This document shows positions 18,008 through 27,189 of a stretch of DNA of 64,000 nucleotides, piece after piece. Source of the DNA: Haloarcula pellucida (lineage in GTDB: Archaea; Halobacteriota; Halobacteria; Halobacteriales; Haloarculaceae); assembly GCF_014647235.1 (NCBI RefSeq), contig NZ_BMOU01000002.1:186417-250416 (forward strand). The letters run 5' to 3'. A program made the translations under genes and the position numbers. The notes under the pieces are model-generated. The model made no database searches, had not been told where the DNA came from, and saw only the letters and a list, made by a program, of their open reading frames with translations. Position 1 is the stretch's first letter; each line of letters begins with the position of its first letter.

Positions 18008-19315
18008 ATGTACGACCGCGTCAAGGGTTTTCGCGACTTCTATCCCGAGGAGATGGCGGCGCGCCGGTGGGCCATGGATACCATCGAGGACGTGGCAACG
18101 CGCTACGGCTTCCGGGAGATCGGGACGCCCGCGCTCGAACCCACCCAGATGTACACGGACAAGAGCGGCGAGGAGATCGTCGAGGAACTGTACAGCTTCG
18201 AGGACAAGGGCGGCCGCAGCGTCGCCCTGACCCCGGAACTGACTCCGACCGTCGCCCGGATGTTCGTCGAGAAGCAACAGGCTCTCTCGAAGCCGGTCAA
18301 GTGGGTCTCGACCCGGCCGTTCTGGCGCTACGAACAGGTCCAGCAGGGCCGCTTCCGCGAGTTCTACCAGACCAACGTCGACATCTTCGGCTCCTCTGAC
18401 CCCGCCGCCGACGCCGAGGTGCTGGCCGTCGCCGTCGACATGCTCACCGACCTCGGTCTGACCAGCGAGGACTTCCAGATTCGCGTCTCCCACCGCGACA
18501 TCCTCGCCGGCCTGCTCGACTCCTTCGACGCCGAGGTGGACACCCGCGAGGCCATCCGCGCCGTCGACAAGCGGTCGAAAGTCGACCACGAGGCGTACCT
18601 CGATGCGCTCGTCGAGGCCGGCCTGAGCTACGGACAGGCCGACTCCTTCGACGAGATGCTTCAGAGCGGCGAGGACGAACTGGACTCGCTGGCCGACATC
18701 ACCGGTTCCGAGGCCGTCGCCGAGGCTACCCAGAACCTCCGGGCCGTCCTCGACGCCACCGAGGACTTCGGGGTGAGAGACCACCTCACGCTGTCGCTGA
18801 CGACCGCTCGGGGACTGGACTACTACACGGGCGTCGTCTTCGAGTGCTTCGACTCGACCGGCGAAGTCTCCCGGTCGGTGTTCGGCGGCGGCCGCTACGA
18901 CGACCTCATCGAGGGCTTTGGGGGGCAACCGACCCCAGCCGTCGGGTTCGCGCCGGGTCACGCGACGCTACAACTGCTGTGTCAGCGGGCCGGTGTCTGG
19001 CCCGAGGAAGGACTGTCGACGGACTACTACGTCCTGCAGGTGGGCGAGACGCGGGCGACGGCCGCCCGGATCACGCGCGACCTGCGCGAGAAGGGCCACG
19101 TCGTCGAGACGGACATCGCTGACCGCTCGTTCGGCGCGCAGATGGGCTACGCCGACGAGATAAACGCCGAGACGGTGGTCATCGTCGGCGAACAGGACCT
19201 CGAAAACGACGAGGTGACGCTCAAAGAGATGGACGAGGGCGAGCAGATTTCGGTCCCCGTCGACGCGTTCCCCGGCAACCACGACCGGCCGACGTTCGAG
19301 GACTTCGCGGAGTGA
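18008..19315 (+). CDS. hisS: Histidyl-tRNA synthetase
   Basis: A 435-residue class II aminoacyl-tRNA synthetase. Motif 1 region starts KGFRDFYPEEM; motif 2 is WRYEQVQQGRFREFYQ; the histidine-specific loops appear as LTLSLTTARGLDYYTGVVFE and the motif 3 region VGFAPGHATL. The C-terminal anticodon-binding alpha/beta domain (from about residue 335) begins STDYYVLQVGE. Length and start (MYDRVKGFRDFYP) are standard. It follows the PP-loop gene with an 84 nt gap holding a repeat motif. Confidence 0.97.
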   Translation: MYDRVKGFRDFYPEEMAARRWAMDTIEDVATRYGFREIGTPALEPTQMYTDKSGEEIVEELYSFEDKGGRSVALTPELTPTVARMFVEKQQALSKPVKWVSTRPFWRYEQVQQGRFREFYQTNVDIFGSSDPAADAEVLAVAVDMLTDLGLTSEDFQIRVSHRDILAGLLDSFDAEVDTREAIRAVDKRSKVDHEAYLDALVEAGLSYGQADSFDEMLQSGEDELDSLADITGSEAVAEATQNLRAVLDATEDFGVRDHLTLSLTTARGLDYYTGVVFECFDSTGEVSRSVFGGGRYDDLIEGFGGQPTPAVGFAPGHATLQLLCQRAGVWPEEGLSTDYYVLQVGETRATAARITRDLREKGHVVETDIADRSFGAQMGYADEINAETVVIVGEQDLENDEVTLKEMDEGEQISVPVDAFPGNHDRPTFEDFAE

Positions 19316-19354
19316 CGGCCTAGTTTTTAGTCGATCGGAGTGCGGTATCTCCGT

Positions 19355-19729
19355 ATGCCGCCGACCCTCCCAAAGAAGAAGTTTGCCGGCGTCGTCGCCG
19401 TCCTGACGTTCGGGCTGACGGCGCTGTTCCCGATTGCTGGGTTCCCGAAGTTGGCCGCAGCGACGGCCATCCTCGGATTTCTCGTCGTGTTGCCGCTCGT
19501 CGGTATCCTCGGCGCCGACTTCCCGCTCGTCGAGAGCGACGCGACCAGCCAGGCCCGTTCGTCCGAACCTGAGCCAACCGAATCGCCGATAGAACGGCTC
19601 CGCGACCGCTACGCTCGCGGGGAAGTTTCTGACGAGGAGTTCGAGCGACGGCTCGAACGCCTGCTGGAGACGGAAGACCTCGCGGCGACAGTGGTCGACG
19701 ACCGGGCGGCGGAACCCGAACTGACCTAG
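19355..19729 (+). CDS. SHOCT-domain membrane protein
   Basis: A 124-residue protein with two hydrophobic helices (about residues 8-24 and 29-50) followed by a linker and a C-terminal SHOCT motif, IERLRDRYARGEVSDEEFERRLERLLE. SHOCT motifs occur at the ends of many prokaryotic membrane proteins and probably mediate oligomerisation; the function is unknown. A GTG five codons upstream is in frame, but the ATG at 19355 is preferred. Its last 4 nt overlap the convergent acetyltransferase gene. Confidence 0.85.
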   Translation: MPPTLPKKKFAGVVAVLTFGLTALFPIAGFPKLAAATAILGFLVVLPLVGILGADFPLVESDATSQARSSEPEPTESPIERLRDRYARGEVSDEEFERRLERLLETEDLAATVVDDRAAEPELT

Positions 19730-20232
19730 AGCGGGCGTTCCATCTCGTGTTCGGCCCGGTCGCGCAGGCGGGTCTCGAACCCGACCTTGTCGTACAGTTT
19801 CATCGCGACGTGGTTGGTCCGTGAGACGGCCAGCCAGACGTGGTCTAAGTCGTTTTCCTGTCCGTAGCCGAGCAGTACCTCGATGAGTCGGGTGCCGATG
19901 CCCGCCGACTGGTACTCCGGATGGACGAAGATGGCCAGTTCCGAAGAGTCCCGTGACGGGACGAGGACGGCGTGGCCGACGGCGTCCCCGCCGTGCCAGA
20001 CGACGACGTTCAGCCCTTCGTCGAGCAGCGTCTCGACCCAGTCGCGTATCTGTGTCTCCCCTCGCGGCGGGACGCCCTGTGCGCGGGAATCTGCGTCGAA
20101 CTGTGTGTACATCGCCACCAGCGGGTCCGGCCCGTCAGCGTACGCCTCTATGTCCACCGTCCGACCGTTCTGGTCGGTGAACGTGACCGGCGGACGCGGG
20201 AACTGACGGATCTCTTCGGCGGACGGAGCCAT
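19726..20232 (-). CDS. GNAT-family N-acetyltransferase
   Basis: A 168-residue GNAT-fold protein that would transfer an acetyl group from acetyl-CoA to an amine. The acetyl-CoA loop reads VHPEYQSAGIGTRLIEVLL (the Q/RxxGxG/A motif), preceded by the strand GHAVLVPSRDSSELAIF and followed by VSRTNHVAMKLYDKVGFETRL, the standard end of the fold. The substrate is unknown (proteins such as ribosomal or archaeal N-termini, or small molecules are possible). Convergent with the SHOCT gene. Confidence 0.9.
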   Translation of the reverse strand: MAPSAEEIRQFPRPPVTFTDQNGRTVDIEAYADGPDPLVAMYTQFDADSRAQGVPPRGETQIRDWVETLLDEGLNVVVWHGGDAVGHAVLVPSRDSSELAIFVHPEYQSAGIGTRLIEVLLGYGQENDLDHVWLAVSRTNHVAMKLYDKVGFETRLRDRAEHEMERPL

Positions 20233-20329
20233 TATGCTCGGCCTACGGCGTGGACGGTCCTAAACCCGTCTATCGTTCCCGCCGACCGGGAGTCGGGCCG
20301 CACAAGTGCTTGCTCGACGAAATCCGCCT

Positions 20330-21133
20330 ATGCGCGCGTATCGGGTCACCTACGACGGCCGGCCGTACAACGGGTTCCAGCGCCAACCCGACGTCCCCAC
20401 CGTCGAGGACGAACTGCTGGACGCGCTGGACCGACTCGGCGTCCGCGAACGAAGCGCAGGGCCGCCAGAGGGGTACGCGGCGGCGGGCCGGACCGACGCC
20501 GGCGTCTCCGCCGTCGCACAGACCGTCGCCTTCGAGGCCCCCGGCTGGCTCTCGCCGGCGGCGTTCAACAGCGAACTCCCGGCGAGCGTCCGCGCGTGGG
20601 CCAGCGCCGACGTGCCCGAGGGCTTCCACGCGACTCACGACGCGAGCGAACGGACCTACGCCTACCACCTCTACGCGCCCGACGCCGACGAGGGACGGGC
20701 ACGGGACGCGTTCGCGGCGCTCCGTGGCGACCACGACTTCCACAACCTCACGCCGGACGACGAGGGAACCGTCAGGACTCTCGACGGCGACCTCGCCCGC
20801 GACGGCGACTACCTCGTCTTCGAACTTCGCGCGGGCGGCTTCTGCCGGCAGTTGGTCCGGCGGGTCGTCGGCCTCGTCGCCGAAATCGCCCGCGGCGAAT
20901 CGCCGCCGTCGAAGGTCGACCGGGTACTCGGCAGCGACCCGCTGTCGGGCCCCGAGGGCGTCGCCCCGGCACCGGCGTATCCGCTCGTCCTGACCGACGT
21001 GACGTATCCGGCCGTCTCGTTCGCGCCCGACCCCGACGCGCGGTCCAGCGCCCGCGAGGTGTTCGCCGACCTGCGGGCCGAGCGACAGACCGCGGCGAGA
21101 ATCGCCGGAACCGTCCGCGACGGCCTGCCGTAG
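20330..21133 (+). CDS. truA: tRNA pseudouridine(38-40) synthase TruA
   Basis: A 267-residue TruA, which makes pseudouridine at positions 38-40 of the tRNA anticodon arm. The catalytic aspartate is D56 in AAGRTDAGVSA. Other family blocks are YRVTYDGRPYNGFQRQP at the N-terminus, FHATHDASERTYAYHLY, and GGFCRQLVRRVVGLVAEIARG. The ATG at 20330 gives the canonical MRAYRVTYDG start; a GTG upstream is in frame but adds unrelated residues. pepF follows on the same strand 40 nt later. Confidence 0.96.
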   Translation: MRAYRVTYDGRPYNGFQRQPDVPTVEDELLDALDRLGVRERSAGPPEGYAAAGRTDAGVSAVAQTVAFEAPGWLSPAAFNSELPASVRAWASADVPEGFHATHDASERTYAYHLYAPDADEGRARDAFAALRGDHDFHNLTPDDEGTVRTLDGDLARDGDYLVFELRAGGFCRQLVRRVVGLVAEIARGESPPSKVDRVLGSDPLSGPEGVAPAPAYPLVLTDVTYPAVSFAPDPDARSSAREVFADLRAERQTAARIAGTVRDGLP

Positions 21134-21173
21134 CCCGGAAAGGCTTACTTCGGCGCCTCGCTTAGGCCGGGTC

Positions 21174-22964
21174 ATGAGTTCGGTACCCGCACGCAGCGAC
21201 ATCGACGAGAGCTACAAGTGGGACCTCGAATCCCTCTTCGCGACGGACGAGGACTGGGAGGCCGCCTACGAGGAGGCAGAGGCCCTCATCGAGGACCTCG
21301 ACGCCTACGAGGGGCGGGCGACCGAGGACGCCGCGACCCTGCTGGCGACCTTAGAGACCTACGAAGAACTGATGCGAACCGTCTCGAACGTCGCCTCCTA
21401 CGCCCGGATGCGCAAGGACGAGGACACGACCGACGACACGTATCAGGCGCTGACCGCACGCTCGCAGTCGCTCTCCTCGGACGCGAGCAGCGCCGCCTCG
21501 TTCCTCGAACCGGAACTGCAGTCCCTGGCGTGGGACGACATCGAGGCGATGATGGACGCGGAACCGGACCTCGAAGCCTACGAGCACTACTTCGACGACG
21601 TCCTGCGGATGAAAGAACACACCCGCTCGGCCGAAGTCGAGAACCTGCTGGCCGAACTGGGCGAGGTCACGGGCGCGCCGGGCGAGGTGTACAACATGCT
21701 GGCCAACGCCGACATGGAGTTCCCCACGGTGGAGGACCCCGACGGCGACGACCAGCCCATCACGCTCAACAACTTCACGACGCTCCAGAAGCACCCCGAC
21801 CGAGACTTCCGACAGCGGGTGTACGAGGCCTTCTACGACGAGTGGGAGGGGGTCCGCAACGCCGTCGGCACGGCCTACAAGAACGCCGTCAAGACCGACG
21901 TGAAGATGGCCCGAGCCCGCAACTACGACACCGCCCGTGAGGCCGCGCTGAACGGGCCGAACGTCCCCGTCGAGGTGTACGACACGCTGGTCGACGCCGT
22001 CCACGACAACCTCGATACGCTCCACCACCACGCCGAACTCAAACGCGAGGCCGTCGGCGCCGACGAGTTGCGGATGTGGGACCTCTACACCCCGCTCGTA
22101 CAGGAGGAATCACCCGAGGTCGAGTACGAGCAGGCCTGTGAGTACGTCACCGAGGCCGTCGCGCCGCTGGGCGAGGACTACCAGTCCCGACTGGCCGAGG
22201 GCTTAGAGTCGCGGTGGGTCGACGTCTACGAGACGAAACACAAGCAGTCGGGCGCGTACTCCGGCGGCACCTACGACTCCCAGCCGTTCATCCTGCTGAA
22301 CTATCAGGACGACGTCGAGTCGATGTACACGCTGGCCCACGAACTCGGCCACTCGATGCACTCTGAGTACACTAGCGAGGAGCAACCGTTCGTGTATTCG
22401 GGCTACGAGATTTTCGTCGCCGAAGTCGCCAGCACGGTCAACGAGACGCTGCTGACCCACCACCTGCTTGAGACCGTCGAGGACGAGCGACTGCGCCGGC
22501 ACGTCCTCAACGAGTACCTCGAACGGTTCCGGTCGACGCTGTACCGACAGACCATGTTCGCGGAGTTCGAGCACAAGACCCACGAGATGGCCGAAGAGGG
22601 CGACCCCCTGACGCCCGATAGGCTGGACGACCTCTACGCCGACCTCAAGGGCGAGTACTACGCCCCCGCCGAACTGGACGACCGCATCGCCCGCGAGTGG
22701 ATGCGCATCCCCCACTTCTACCGGGCGTTCTACGTCTACCAGTACGCGACCGGGATTTCGGCCGCGGTCGCGCTGGTCGACGGGATTCTGGAGGAGGGCG
22801 AACCCGCCGCCGAGCGCTACGTCGACTTCCTCCGCAGTGGCTCCCGGGAGTACCCGCTCGAACTCCTGCGCGACGCCGGCGTCGACATGGCGAGTCCCGA
22901 CCCGGTGAACGCGGCGCTCTCGACGTACGGCGAGTACTTAGACGAGTTCGAGCGCCTGCTCTAG
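21174..22964 (+). CDS. pepF: Oligoendopeptidase F (M3 metallopeptidase)
   Basis: A 596-residue cytosolic M3 zinc peptidase that cuts peptides of about 7-17 residues, probably completing the work of the proteasome, whose activator is the next gene. The zinc site HELGH is at residues 389-393 (LAHELGHSMHSEYTS), with a downstream Glu in GYEIFVAEVASTVNE as third ligand. The N-terminal helical lobe (residues 1-200) and the end RDAGVDMASPDPVNAAL are family-typical, as is the length. Confidence 0.96.
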   Translation: MSSVPARSDIDESYKWDLESLFATDEDWEAAYEEAEALIEDLDAYEGRATEDAATLLATLETYEELMRTVSNVASYARMRKDEDTTDDTYQALTARSQSLSSDASSAASFLEPELQSLAWDDIEAMMDAEPDLEAYEHYFDDVLRMKEHTRSAEVENLLAELGEVTGAPGEVYNMLANADMEFPTVEDPDGDDQPITLNNFTTLQKHPDRDFRQRVYEAFYDEWEGVRNAVGTAYKNAVKTDVKMARARNYDTAREAALNGPNVPVEVYDTLVDAVHDNLDTLHHHAELKREAVGADELRMWDLYTPLVQEESPEVEYEQACEYVTEAVAPLGEDYQSRLAEGLESRWVDVYETKHKQSGAYSGGTYDSQPFILLNYQDDVESMYTLAHELGHSMHSEYTSEEQPFVYSGYEIFVAEVASTVNETLLTHHLLETVEDERLRRHVLNEYLERFRSTLYRQTMFAEFEHKTHEMAEEGDPLTPDRLDDLYADLKGEYYAPAELDDRIAREWMRIPHFYRAFYVYQYATGISAAVALVDGILEEGEPAAERYVDFLRSGSREYPLELLRDAGVDMASPDPVNAALSTYGEYLDEFERLL

Positions 22965-23009
22965 TCGGTCTTCGCCGAACGCGACGGCGGGTCGGCGACC
23001 GCTGGAGCG

Positions 23010-23017
23010 TATAAATA
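23010..23017 (+). promoter_or_regulatory. TATA box of pan
   Basis: TATAAATA-type box (GTATAAATACG) about 68 nt before the pan ATG. A start point some 25 nt downstream would leave a leader of about 45 nt, longer than most genes in this window. Confidence 0.55.
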
Positions 23018-23081
23018 CGTTTCACTCAGTATACCACCCAAAGGCACTTTGTGTCTCAACCGTGTAGTACCGCCCAGCCAA

Positions 23082-24302
23082 ATGTCGCGTAGTCCCTCGC
23101 TTCCGGAGCGGCCACGGTTGGACCTCGACCCCGACATGACGCCCGAAGAGCGTCTGGAGGCACTCCGGGACCACTTCGAAGACATCGTCCGCGTCAACGA
23201 ACAACTCACCGACCAACTGAACAGCGCCCGCGACCGTCGGGAGGACCTCACCGACGAGGTCGACCAGCTAGAGCGGGAGAACGAGACGCTGAAGACCTCC
23301 TCGCTGTACATCGCAACGGCCGAGGAACTCACCGACGACGGCGTCGTCGTCAAACAGCACGGCAACAACCAAGAGGTTCTGACCGAAGTCTCTCCCTCTA
23401 TCCGCGACTCGCTGGAGGCCGGCGACCGCGTCGCCATCAACGACTCCTTCTCGGTCAAGGAGATTCTCGACCCCGAGACCGACGCCCGGGCGCAGGCCAT
23501 GCAGGTCGACGGGTCGCCGGACGTGTCCTACGACGACATCGGCGGCCTCGAAGCACAGATTCGGGAGGTCCGCGAGGCCGTCGAAGAGCCGCTGGTCAAC
23601 GCCCAGCAGTTCCGGGACGTCGGCATCGAACCGCCCAGCGGCGTCTTGCTCCACGGCCCGCCCGGGACGGGCAAGACGATGCTCGCGAAGGCCGTCGCCA
23701 ACGAGACCGACGCCACCTTCATCAAGATGGCCGGGTCCGAACTCGTCCGGAAGTTCATCGGCGAGGGCGCCCGCCTCGTCCGTGACCTCTTCGAACTGGC
23801 CAGCGAGCGCCAGCCGGCCATCATCTTCATCGACGAGATAGACGCCATCGCCGCCAAGCGGACCGAATCGAAGACGAGCGGCGACGCCGAGGTCCAGCGG
23901 ACGATGATGCAACTGCTCTCGGAGATGGACGGCTTCGACGACCGGGGAGAGATCCGCATCATCGCCGCCACCAACCGCTTCGACATGCTCGACCGCGCCA
24001 TCCTCCGGCCCGGCCGGTTCGACCGCCTCATCGAGGTGCCCAACCCCGACGTCGCGGGCCGCGAGCGCATCCTGGATATTCACACGGAGGACATGAACCT
24101 CTCCGAGGACGTCGACCTGCGGGCGATGGCCCGCCAGACGGACGGCCTCTCCGGCGCGGAGCTGGCTTCGATGGCGACCGAAGCCGGGATGTTCGCCATC
24201 CGCGACGAACGGACCACGGTCGAACAGCGGGACTTCCGCGACGCACTCGAAAAGATCGATCAGGGCGGGGAGACGGGCAGCCAGCCGGTCGCCTTCGCCT
24301 GA
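23082..24302 (+). CDS. pan: Proteasome-activating nucleotidase (PAN)
   Basis: A 406-residue AAA+ ATPase that unfolds proteins and feeds them to the 20S proteasome. An N-terminal coiled coil (about residues 20-80, [17 protein letters not shown] onwards) is followed by an OB-fold domain and the AAA module: Walker A GPPGTGKT from residue 192, Walker [12 protein letters not shown] near 247, sensor region [12 protein letters not shown] and arginine fingers in [12 protein letters not shown]. The C-terminus is QPVAFA, so the proteasome-docking HbYX motif would be Ala-Phe-Ala with Phe in place of Tyr. Start ATG at 23082 chosen because [13 protein letters not shown] resembles relatives. Confidence 0.96.
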   Translation: MSRSPSLPERPRLDLDPDMTPEERLEALRDHFEDIVRVNEQLTDQLNSARDRREDLTDEVDQLERENETLKTSSLYIATAEELTDDGVVVKQHGNNQEVLTEVSPSIRDSLEAGDRVAINDSFSVKEILDPETDARAQAMQVDGSPDVSYDDIGGLEAQIREVREAVEEPLVNAQQFRDVGIEPPSGVLLHGPPGTGKTMLAKAVANETDATFIKMAGSELVRKFIGEGARLVRDLFELASERQPAIIFIDEIDAIAAKRTESKTSGDAEVQRTMMQLLSEMDGFDDRGEIRIIAATNRFDMLDRAILRPGRFDRLIEVPNPDVAGRERILDIHTEDMNLSEDVDLRAMARQTDGLSGAELASMATEAGMFAIRDERTTVEQRDFRDALEKIDQGGETGSQPVAFA

Positions 24303-24371
24303 GCCACTTCGTACTGCGTCGGGTGGCCCACGGCCACCGGGACGCGCGGCGACTACCACACGTCCGCTTCG

Positions 24372-25871
24372 TCACTCGTCGCTAGCGCCACGCGAGGCGA
24401 CGTAGCCTCGTCCGCGGAAGGTGAACCGTCTCGTTTGCTCGTCGTGACCGAGCACGCTGTCGACGACGTGGGCGTCCGTGTGGACCACCACTTGCTCCAC
24501 GTCGCCCGTGAGGAAGGGGAGGGCGTTCCGGAGGCCGCGTCCGTCGCCGCCGAACTGGCTGGGTCGCATCACCTGTTCGGCGACGACGCGTTCGCCGCCG
24601 GCATCGGCGTACTGGAGCGTGAACGCCGCGTCGGGCGGGTGGTCGTCGTCGCCGTACCGCTCGGTCGTGACCGTGACCGTCGACCCGTCGCGCTCGGTGG
24701 TGGCGTCCGCCGTGGGTACCACCGTCGCTGGCTCGCCGACGAGTTCGACCAGCGCGCCGCTCTCCGGTTCGGGGTGGCCGTAGCCGGCGACGACGGCGTA
24801 CTCGCCGCCGCCGAGATACCCGCGCGTGAGGCCGCCGTGACAGTCCTGTCCAGTGTGGACTGCCTCGCCGTTGAACGCCCGGAGCGGCCACTGTTTCCGG
24901 TCGCCCGGCGACAGGAGCCGGCAGTCGGAAGTGTGTACCCACGGCCCGACGTGGAACCACTCGCCGTCGACGAGTTTGTATAGGTTCCAGTGACCACACT
25001 GGAGTCGCTCGTGGCTGTGGTTGATCACCTCGAACTCGACGAGGCCGTCGAGTTCGACGCGCTCGGTCGAGGGGCGGACGAACGCGACGGTGTCGGCGTC
25101 GGCCTCGTGGTACCACTGCACGCCACCGTCGCCGGGGAACTCGGGGAGCGACCGTCCGGCAAAGCGCGACTCGGCCGCCGGACCGGGACTGGCCGTGTCC
25201 CAGACGGTCAGCGTCGCCTCGTCGTCGAACTCGTAGGTGCCGGTCGGTCGGCCGGACATCTCCGGTGACCCGACCACCTCGTACTCCAGTCGGACCCACT
25301 CACCGGGGGCCATCCGGTAGGTCTCGGTCATCCACGGGCCGACGGCTTCGACGCGCCAGTACCCCGTCTCGTCGCGGACGACCGTCGGGACCGTCGCCGC
25401 CAGTTCGTTGTTCTCGGTCGGCGCGAGGTGGAGGCTGGCCTCGTGGTCGTAGCCACGCGGTTGCCGGGCGTGGACCCGGCCGACGACGGGCAGCCACTGA
25501 ATCCGGAAGGTGTTCTCGAAGTCGTTGCCGTTTCTGAGCCATCCCCGGATACGGGCCGGATGCTCGGCCGTCGCGGTGCGGTCGAACCACAGGGCGACGC
25601 GTCCGCCATCGTCCACGCGGACGTACGGCGAGAGCGCGTAGGTCCGTGGCCCGGTCTCCAACTCGACCACGTGCGATGGCTCCTCGGGCCGCGGTGGCTC
25701 GCCGGTCCGCCGGTCCGCTTGGGTGTCCGTCTGTGGCTGTGAGTGAACGGGCGTGTCGGTCGCCGACGGGTCGACCGGGGTGTGTGTCGCATCGCTGCCG
25801 TCACCGAACGAACATCCGGCCAGTCCGGTCACGCCGGCCGCGAGCGAGGCGAGGAGGGCGCGTCGTCGCAT
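24372..25871 (-). CDS. Haloarchaeal lipoprotein of unknown function
   Basis: A 499-residue exported protein. The N-terminus MRRRALLASLAAGVTGLAGC has a Tat-like Arg run, a hydrophobic core and a lipobox with the lipidated Cys at residue 20, then a Thr/Pro-rich linker (about 25-70). The mature part has beta-rich segments, two of which look alike in containing short WxxxxxVGPW stretches (residues ~170 and ~305), and several Cys (CGHWNLYK, TSDCRLL, TGQDCHGG) that may form disulfides. No family is recognised. Divergent from the PQQ-type lipoprotein with 106 nt between the starts; the two may act together outside the membrane. Confidence 0.75.
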   Translation of the reverse strand: MRRRALLASLAAGVTGLAGCSFGDGSDATHTPVDPSATDTPVHSQPQTDTQADRRTGEPPRPEEPSHVVELETGPRTYALSPYVRVDDGGRVALWFDRTATAEHPARIRGWLRNGNDFENTFRIQWLPVVGRVHARQPRGYDHEASLHLAPTENNELAATVPTVVRDETGYWRVEAVGPWMTETYRMAPGEWVRLEYEVVGSPEMSGRPTGTYEFDDEATLTVWDTASPGPAAESRFAGRSLPEFPGDGGVQWYHEADADTVAFVRPSTERVELDGLVEFEVINHSHERLQCGHWNLYKLVDGEWFHVGPWVHTSDCRLLSPGDRKQWPLRAFNGEAVHTGQDCHGGLTRGYLGGGEYAVVAGYGHPEPESGALVELVGEPATVVPTADATTERDGSTVTVTTERYGDDDHPPDAAFTLQYADAGGERVVAEQVMRPSQFGGDGRGLRNALPFLTGDVEQVVVHTDAHVVDSVLGHDEQTRRFTFRGRGYVASRGASDE

Positions 25872-25946
25872 AGTCTCGGGGTCGTCCCCTCGTAGTAAAC
25901 GCTTTCTGGAGGGTCAGCCACGGTTTGAGCGACGGGTCGCCGCGCG

Positions 25947-25953
25947 ATTTAAG
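25947..25953 (+). promoter_or_regulatory. TATA-like box of the beta-propeller gene
   Basis: ATTTAAG in GCGATTTAAGCC, 25-31 nt before the GTG at 25978. The spacing fits a leaderless transcript and supports the GTG start. Confidence 0.55.
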
Positions 25954-25977
25954 CCGCCCCGCCCGGTAGCGGGTCGC

Positions 25978-27189
25978 GTGCACGAGCGCGGCCACACACG
26001 ACGGGCGTTCCTCGCGGGCGTCGGCACCGCCGTCGCCGGGTCGCTGGCTGGCTGTCAGTCCGGGTTCGACCCGCTCGCCTCCACGTCGCTGGACGAGTTC
26101 GCGGCGACCCAGTTCCGGCAGGGGCTGTTGAATCAGGGCTACACCGACAGGGCGATTCCGGCGAGCGTCGAGAAAGCGTGGGAACTCCCGACCAACCACG
26201 GCGACCACACTGCGGCGAAGGGGAGTCCGGTGCTGGCCCCATCCGGCGATCTCGTCGTCGCCGACGACACCGGCCGGGTGCGGGCCGTCTCGACCGACGG
26301 CGAGGTTCGGTGGGCGACGACCATCACGCAGGCCGGCCGCGGGAGCCACGGCACGGCCGCCATCGCCAACGAGACGGCCTACGTCGGGGCGTACGACGGC
26401 GCGCTGTCGGCGCTCGATTTGGCGACCGGAAAGCGGCGCTGGCGGACCGACCTCGGCGACGCCATCGGCGCGAGTCCGACCTACTACAACGGCGTGCTGT
26501 ACGTCGCCGTCGAACACGCCGCCCCCAGCGGCAGCGTCGCGGCCGTCGACGCCGCCACCGGGAGCGTGCAGTGGCGCGACTCCCGGCCGACGAACCACCC
26601 CCACTCGACGGTGGCGCTGGACCGCGAGGGCGGCCGTCTGCTGTTCGGGTCGAACGACGGCCACGTCTACGCGTGGTCGTTCCCCGACCTCGAACGCGCG
26701 TGGACCCACGACACCGGCGGCGACGTGAAAGCGCCCATCGCCGTCGCCGACGGTCTGGCGATCGTCCCCTCGTGGGCCGGCACTGTCACCGCGCTGGACG
26801 TGGAAGACGGCGCCGTCGAGTGGGAGTTCGAGGCCGACGCGGACCTGATGTGTGCGCCGGCCGTCGATTCGGGCACCGTCTACGTCGGCAGTCACGACGA
26901 CAACCTCTACGCCATCGCGCTGGACAGCGGCGAGGAGCGGTGGCGATTCGACACCGGCGGGTGGGTCATCGGGAGCGCGGTCGCCACGCCCGACCACGTC
27001 CTCGTCGGGTCATACACCAGTACGCTGTACGCGCTAGAACGGGAGAGCGGTGACGTGGCGTGGGCCGTCGACAACCGCGGCCACGTCACGAGCGCGCCGT
27101 TGGTAACCGACGACGCGGTATACTACACGGAACGGGCGGTCGACGGCGAGGCCGACCGACCGGGCTCTCTCTACAAACTGACCGCTTAG
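25978..27189 (+). CDS. PQQ-binding-like beta-propeller lipoprotein
   Basis: A 403-residue exported protein. The signal sequence has twin arginines (HTRRAFLAGVG) for the Tat pathway and a lipobox with Cys26 (GSLAGC). The mature domain is a beta-propeller of repeated blades with the pattern VYVG..D..LYALDLATGKRRW (for example AYVGAYDGALSALDLATG and VYVGSHDDNLYAIALDSG), as in PQQ dehydrogenase-like and BamB-like proteins. No attached dehydrogenase domain, so a scaffold or sugar/alcohol-related role is possible. The GTG start is supported by TATA spacing and by the signal peptide. Convergent with the transducer gene, overlapping by 4 nt. Confidence 0.88.
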   Translation: MHERGHTRRAFLAGVGTAVAGSLAGCQSGFDPLASTSLDEFAATQFRQGLLNQGYTDRAIPASVEKAWELPTNHGDHTAAKGSPVLAPSGDLVVADDTGRVRAVSTDGEVRWATTITQAGRGSHGTAAIANETAYVGAYDGALSALDLATGKRRWRTDLGDAIGASPTYYNGVLYVAVEHAAPSGSVAAVDAATGSVQWRDSRPTNHPHSTVALDREGGRLLFGSNDGHVYAWSFPDLERAWTHDTGGDVKAPIAVADGLAIVPSWAGTVTALDVEDGAVEWEFEADADLMCAPAVDSGTVYVGSHDDNLYAIALDSGEERWRFDTGGWVIGSAVATPDHVLVGSYTSTLYALERESGDVAWAVDNRGHVTSAPLVTDDAVYYTERAVDGEADRPGSLYKLTA

